14,706 nt of DNA, taken from positions 1 through 14,706 of the forward strand of contig CAJUEA010000035.1 of the NCBI GenBank assembly GCA_910584975.1, given 5' to 3'. Below the pieces are notes generated by a model. It had not been told where the DNA came from and ran no database searches. It saw only the letters and a program-made list of their open reading frames with translations. The translations under genes were made by a program, and so were the position numbers. Shown piece by piece: positions 12,865 through 14,706 of this stretch (position 1 is the stretch's first letter; every line of letters starts with the position of its first letter). Source of the stretch: an uncultured Christensenella sp. (lineage in GTDB: Bacteria; Bacillota; Clostridia; Christensenellales; UBA3700).

Positions 12865-13092
12865 ATGCCTTACATTAACATAAAAGCTTATCCCAAAGAT
12901 GAGACAACAAAACAAAGAGTAGCAGAGAGAATTAATCAAATATTTCTGGAAGAATGGGGATGTCCTCAATCTGCAATTTCCATTTCTATTGAGGCTGTGG
13001 AGCCTCAAAATTGGACAGAACAAGTTGTTGAAAAGGATATAATGCAGAATCTTGACAATATGTTGATTGTAGATGGGGAAAAGACATATTGA
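12865..13092 (+). CDS. 4-oxalocrotonate tautomerase family protein (75 aa)
   Basis: The start is the ATG at 12865, because GGAGGGG lies just before it and the next codon is proline (MPYINIKAYP), the catalytic Pro-1 exposed when methionine is removed. An in-frame TTG at 12853 would bury that proline. Size and pattern (short beta strand, helix KQRVAERINQIFLEEWG, strand SAISISIEAVE) match the small tautomerase family, which moves protons in enol-keto substrates as hexamers. Family members include isomerases of unknown substrate in gut bacteria. The physiological substrate cannot be read from sequence. Confidence 0.85.
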   Translation: MPYINIKAYPKDETTKQRVAERINQIFLEEWGCPQSAISISIEAVEPQNWTEQVVEKDIMQNLDNMLIVDGEKTY

Positions 13093-13173
13093 TAAATTTA
13101 AACAGATTAGTATCGATTTTTGATAGTTTTTTCATAAAGTATGATTAAAATAATTATATATTAGTGAGTTAGT

Positions 13174-14364
13174 ATGACAAAAAAGAGAATTGTAATTTTA
13201 ATTAGTTTTGTATTGATTGTTGCGCTAGCTGTATTTACGCTGGTTGGTTGCAGTAAGCCTGCTTATGATGCTTTCACTTTGAATGGCTGGGAGTATTTGG
13301 CACTTAACAGAATGGGCAAAAGTATTGACGAGGTGGATATCACAAAATTGAAAGTTTCTGATTTTATTGATTTGAGTACATTAAGTAATGATACTTATTT
13401 GTATGAGAGTGGCGATAAGAATACAAACAGCGATGGTTGGTATGTAAGTATGATTGACAATTTTGACAAGTCTTATGATGTCAATAGTGGACTTAACCCT
13501 AAAATTTGGGCAACTTCAAGGCACGACTTGAGATGGGCTAGCCAAAACAAACTTCATCCAGAATATTCAAACTACTGGTGTAGTGAAATGGTGTCTGTCA
13601 AGGACGGAAAAGCCATTGTAAATGCTGCTTATGACGATAATCATACTTGTCCGACTTGCACTGCAAATGGATATACAAAAGGGCGTTTTACTGGTGGATT
13701 TGAAACAAGAAGTGAAGTGAAAAATGCAGAAGGCTCTTATGACAGCAATATTATTTGGGCACAAGCATTTGGATATTTTGAAACAAGCATTAAATTTCCT
13801 GATAAGGACGGAATGTGGTCTGCTTTTTGGTTGCAAGGCAATGAAATGAGAGAAATTGGCTTTGACGGCGTGGATGGAACAGAAATTGATGTTTATGAGT
13901 CAGCTTTCCGTAAGGATAATGATAAAGTTCCAAGAATGGGACACGCTTTGTTGTGGAATGGCTATGGTTCAAGTGGCAAAGTTGCAGGACACATTGGCAA
14001 GTTGGAGCAAAATTTGTATGATGGAGAGTTCCACACTTTCTCTTTGCTTTGGACGCCAGATTGTTATATTTTCTTTATTGATGGTTATGCAACTTGGGCA
14101 ACAAATGCAGGTGGAGTGTGCAAAGTTCCTGAATTTTTGCGATTTACAAATGAGATAGACGCAGGAGATGGTTGGGGACCTCACGGACAAAAAATTGGCA
14201 AGTTTAGTCATCAAGGAGAGGCTGCAATGGAAGTTGATTATATTCGTGTTTATCAAAATGCAAATTATGAACAATTTATTGCCCCAAGCAAGGACGGAAA
14301 TCCATATTCTCAAGCTAACAATTTTGAAAGTGCTTTTGTTAGCCCTTATGATAAAGCAAATTAA
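13174..14364 (+). CDS. GH16-family glycoside hydrolase lipoprotein (396 aa)
   Basis: The N-terminus is a lipoprotein signal: KKR, a hydrophobic core (IVILISFVLIVALAVFTL) and lipobox LVGC (C26), so the enzyme should be tethered outside the cell. A spacer to about residue 90 precedes the catalytic domain. The GH16 active site is intact: GTEIDVYES with E237 (nucleophile), D239 and E242 (acid/base), in the bulged ExDxxE form. Supporting segments are FGYFETSIKFP, MWSAFWLQG, FHTFSLLWTPDCYIFFIDG and a final MEVDYIRVYQ strand. GH16 enzymes cut beta-1,3/1,4-glucans or marine galactans; the substrate is not clear here. An extra CPTC pair (C159, C162) is unusual. The ribosome site is weak (GTGAG). It lies 81 bp after the tautomerase gene, possibly cotranscribed. 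Confidence 0.9.
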   Translation: MTKKRIVILISFVLIVALAVFTLVGCSKPAYDAFTLNGWEYLALNRMGKSIDEVDITKLKVSDFIDLSTLSNDTYLYESGDKNTNSDGWYVSMIDNFDKSYDVNSGLNPKIWATSRHDLRWASQNKLHPEYSNYWCSEMVSVKDGKAIVNAAYDDNHTCPTCTANGYTKGRFTGGFETRSEVKNAEGSYDSNIIWAQAFGYFETSIKFPDKDGMWSAFWLQGNEMREIGFDGVDGTEIDVYESAFRKDNDKVPRMGHALLWNGYGSSGKVAGHIGKLEQNLYDGEFHTFSLLWTPDCYIFFIDGYATWATNAGGVCKVPEFLRFTNEIDAGDGWGPHGQKIGKFSHQGEAAMEVDYIRVYQNANYEQFIAPSKDGNPYSQANNFESAFVSPYDKAN

Positions 14365-14369
14365 TTAGC

Positions 14370-14408
14370 CGAGGTTCCTACAAAAACAACCTTTTTGTGG
14401 GAACCTCG
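14370..14408 (+). terminator. Strong hairpin after the GH16 gene
   Basis: CGAGGTTCCTACAAAAA (14370-14386) pairs over 17 bp with 14392-14408 (one T-G pair), loop CAACC. Five T lie within the 3' arm and no clean T tract follows, so it may be a terminator whose U run is inside the stem or an mRNA-stabilising end. It starts five bases after the stop codon. Confidence 0.6.
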
Positions 14409-14457
14409 CATTCTCTCGAAATGGCATTACTGTTATTGCTCAATAAAACATTGTTTG

Positions 14458-14581
14458 TGTCATTCTGAGCGAAATGCAGTGAAGTCGAAGAATCTCAGAT
14501 TTGGCTTGTTGAGTAAATCAAATAGTATCATTTTTCTTCATTGTCCAAGTTAGAGATCCCTCGACTACGCTCGGGATGACA
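14458..14581. repeat. Inverted pair of a dispersed-repeat-like sequence
   Basis: Arm 1 (14458-14497) reads TGTCATTCTGAGCG... GTCGAAGAATCTC, and arm 2 (14553-14581) is its related reverse complement (TGTCATCCCGAGCG, then GTCGAGGGATCTC on the minus strand). The arms are similar but not identical; arm 1 has about ten extra bases in the middle. Sequences of this kind (CATCCCGAGCG... GTCGAGGGATCTC) are common intergenic repeats in many bacterial genomes. The interval codes for nothing visible. Confidence 0.65.
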
Positions 14582-14669
14582 GGAAAAAAGTGCTCTGTAC
14601 GGCAATACAATGTAAAAATATTTAGCCTTTATTATTCTAAAAATAACGCTAAAAATCAATCAAAAAAAT

Positions 14670-14696
14670 CAGCCGAAAATGTTATGTTTTCGGCTG
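14670..14696. terminator. Bidirectional rho-independent terminator
   Basis: CAGCCGAAAA (14670-14679) pairs with TTTTCGGCTG (14687-14696) around TGTTATG. TTATTTTTT follows on the plus strand and a run of seven A precedes it, so it should work in both directions. It probably separates the GH16 gene from whatever lies beyond the window. Confidence 0.8.
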
Positions 14697-14706
14697 TTAT
14701 TTTTTG

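Overview
The window looks like a low-GC Gram-positive (Firmicutes/Clostridia-type, probably gut) chromosome carrying an integrated filamentous-phage-like (inovirus-like) element of about 11.6 kb. The host inference rests on AT-rich DNA, strong AGGAGG-type ribosome sites, sigma-A-type promoters with 17-bp spacers, several likely TTG starts, UGA used as a stop, a lipobox lipoprotein and the gene families present. I cannot name the genus.

Left edge (1-381): the C-terminal end of a large serine recombinase, visibly richer in GC than what follows. Its last codons run into a 24-bp copy of the 3' end of a tRNA-Arg gene (317-340). The same 24 bp form the 3' end of the intact tRNA-Arg(ACG) gene at 11925-12001 (minus strand). 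These are the two attachment-site halves, and everything between them is the element. A tyrosine integrase lies beside the tRNA. Near both ends sit 12-bp-phased copies of a TTGACTCTT-type motif (two left, three right), which I read as integrase arm-binding sites.

The element has two arms diverging from a switch region at 9115-9255. That region holds three copies of ATTTTGCTAAAT overlapping two face-to-face promoters. The rightward arm (plus strand) encodes an XRE/CI-type repressor, a zinc-ribbon protein with a probable PD-(D/E)XK-like nuclease domain and an exact 90-bp in-frame tandem duplication, then the integrase. The leftward arm (minus strand, probably the virion-sense strand) encodes a small early protein, a membrane-anchored protein, two small basic proteins, a probable ssDNA-binding protein, a terminator, two large membrane/secreted proteins, a Zot-type assembly ATPase, a small basic protein, a GC-rich hairpin-rich origin candidate, an 81-aa protein, an HUH replication initiator and a putative DNA-binding partner. 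No obvious classical major coat protein is present.

The most unusual non-coding feature is at 7307-7414. A consensus promoter (TTGACT-17-TATAAT), transcribing against the phage genes, drives a ~73-nt RNA whose predicted +1 base is the first base of a 9-bp stem pairing with the 3' end. Three small hairpins lie inside that stem and a T7 tract follows it. I do not recognise this RNA. It would be templated on the putative virion strand, so a complementary-strand (primer) origin role is a testable idea, alongside an antisense or regulatory RNA.

Right flank (12002-14706): host chromosome with the tRNA promoter, a NimA-like flavin-binding protein, a 4-oxalocrotonate-tautomerase-like enzyme, a GH16 glycosidase lipoprotein with an intact EIDVYE catalytic motif, a strong hairpin, an inverted pair of a dispersed-repeat-like sequence, and a bidirectional terminator at the edge.
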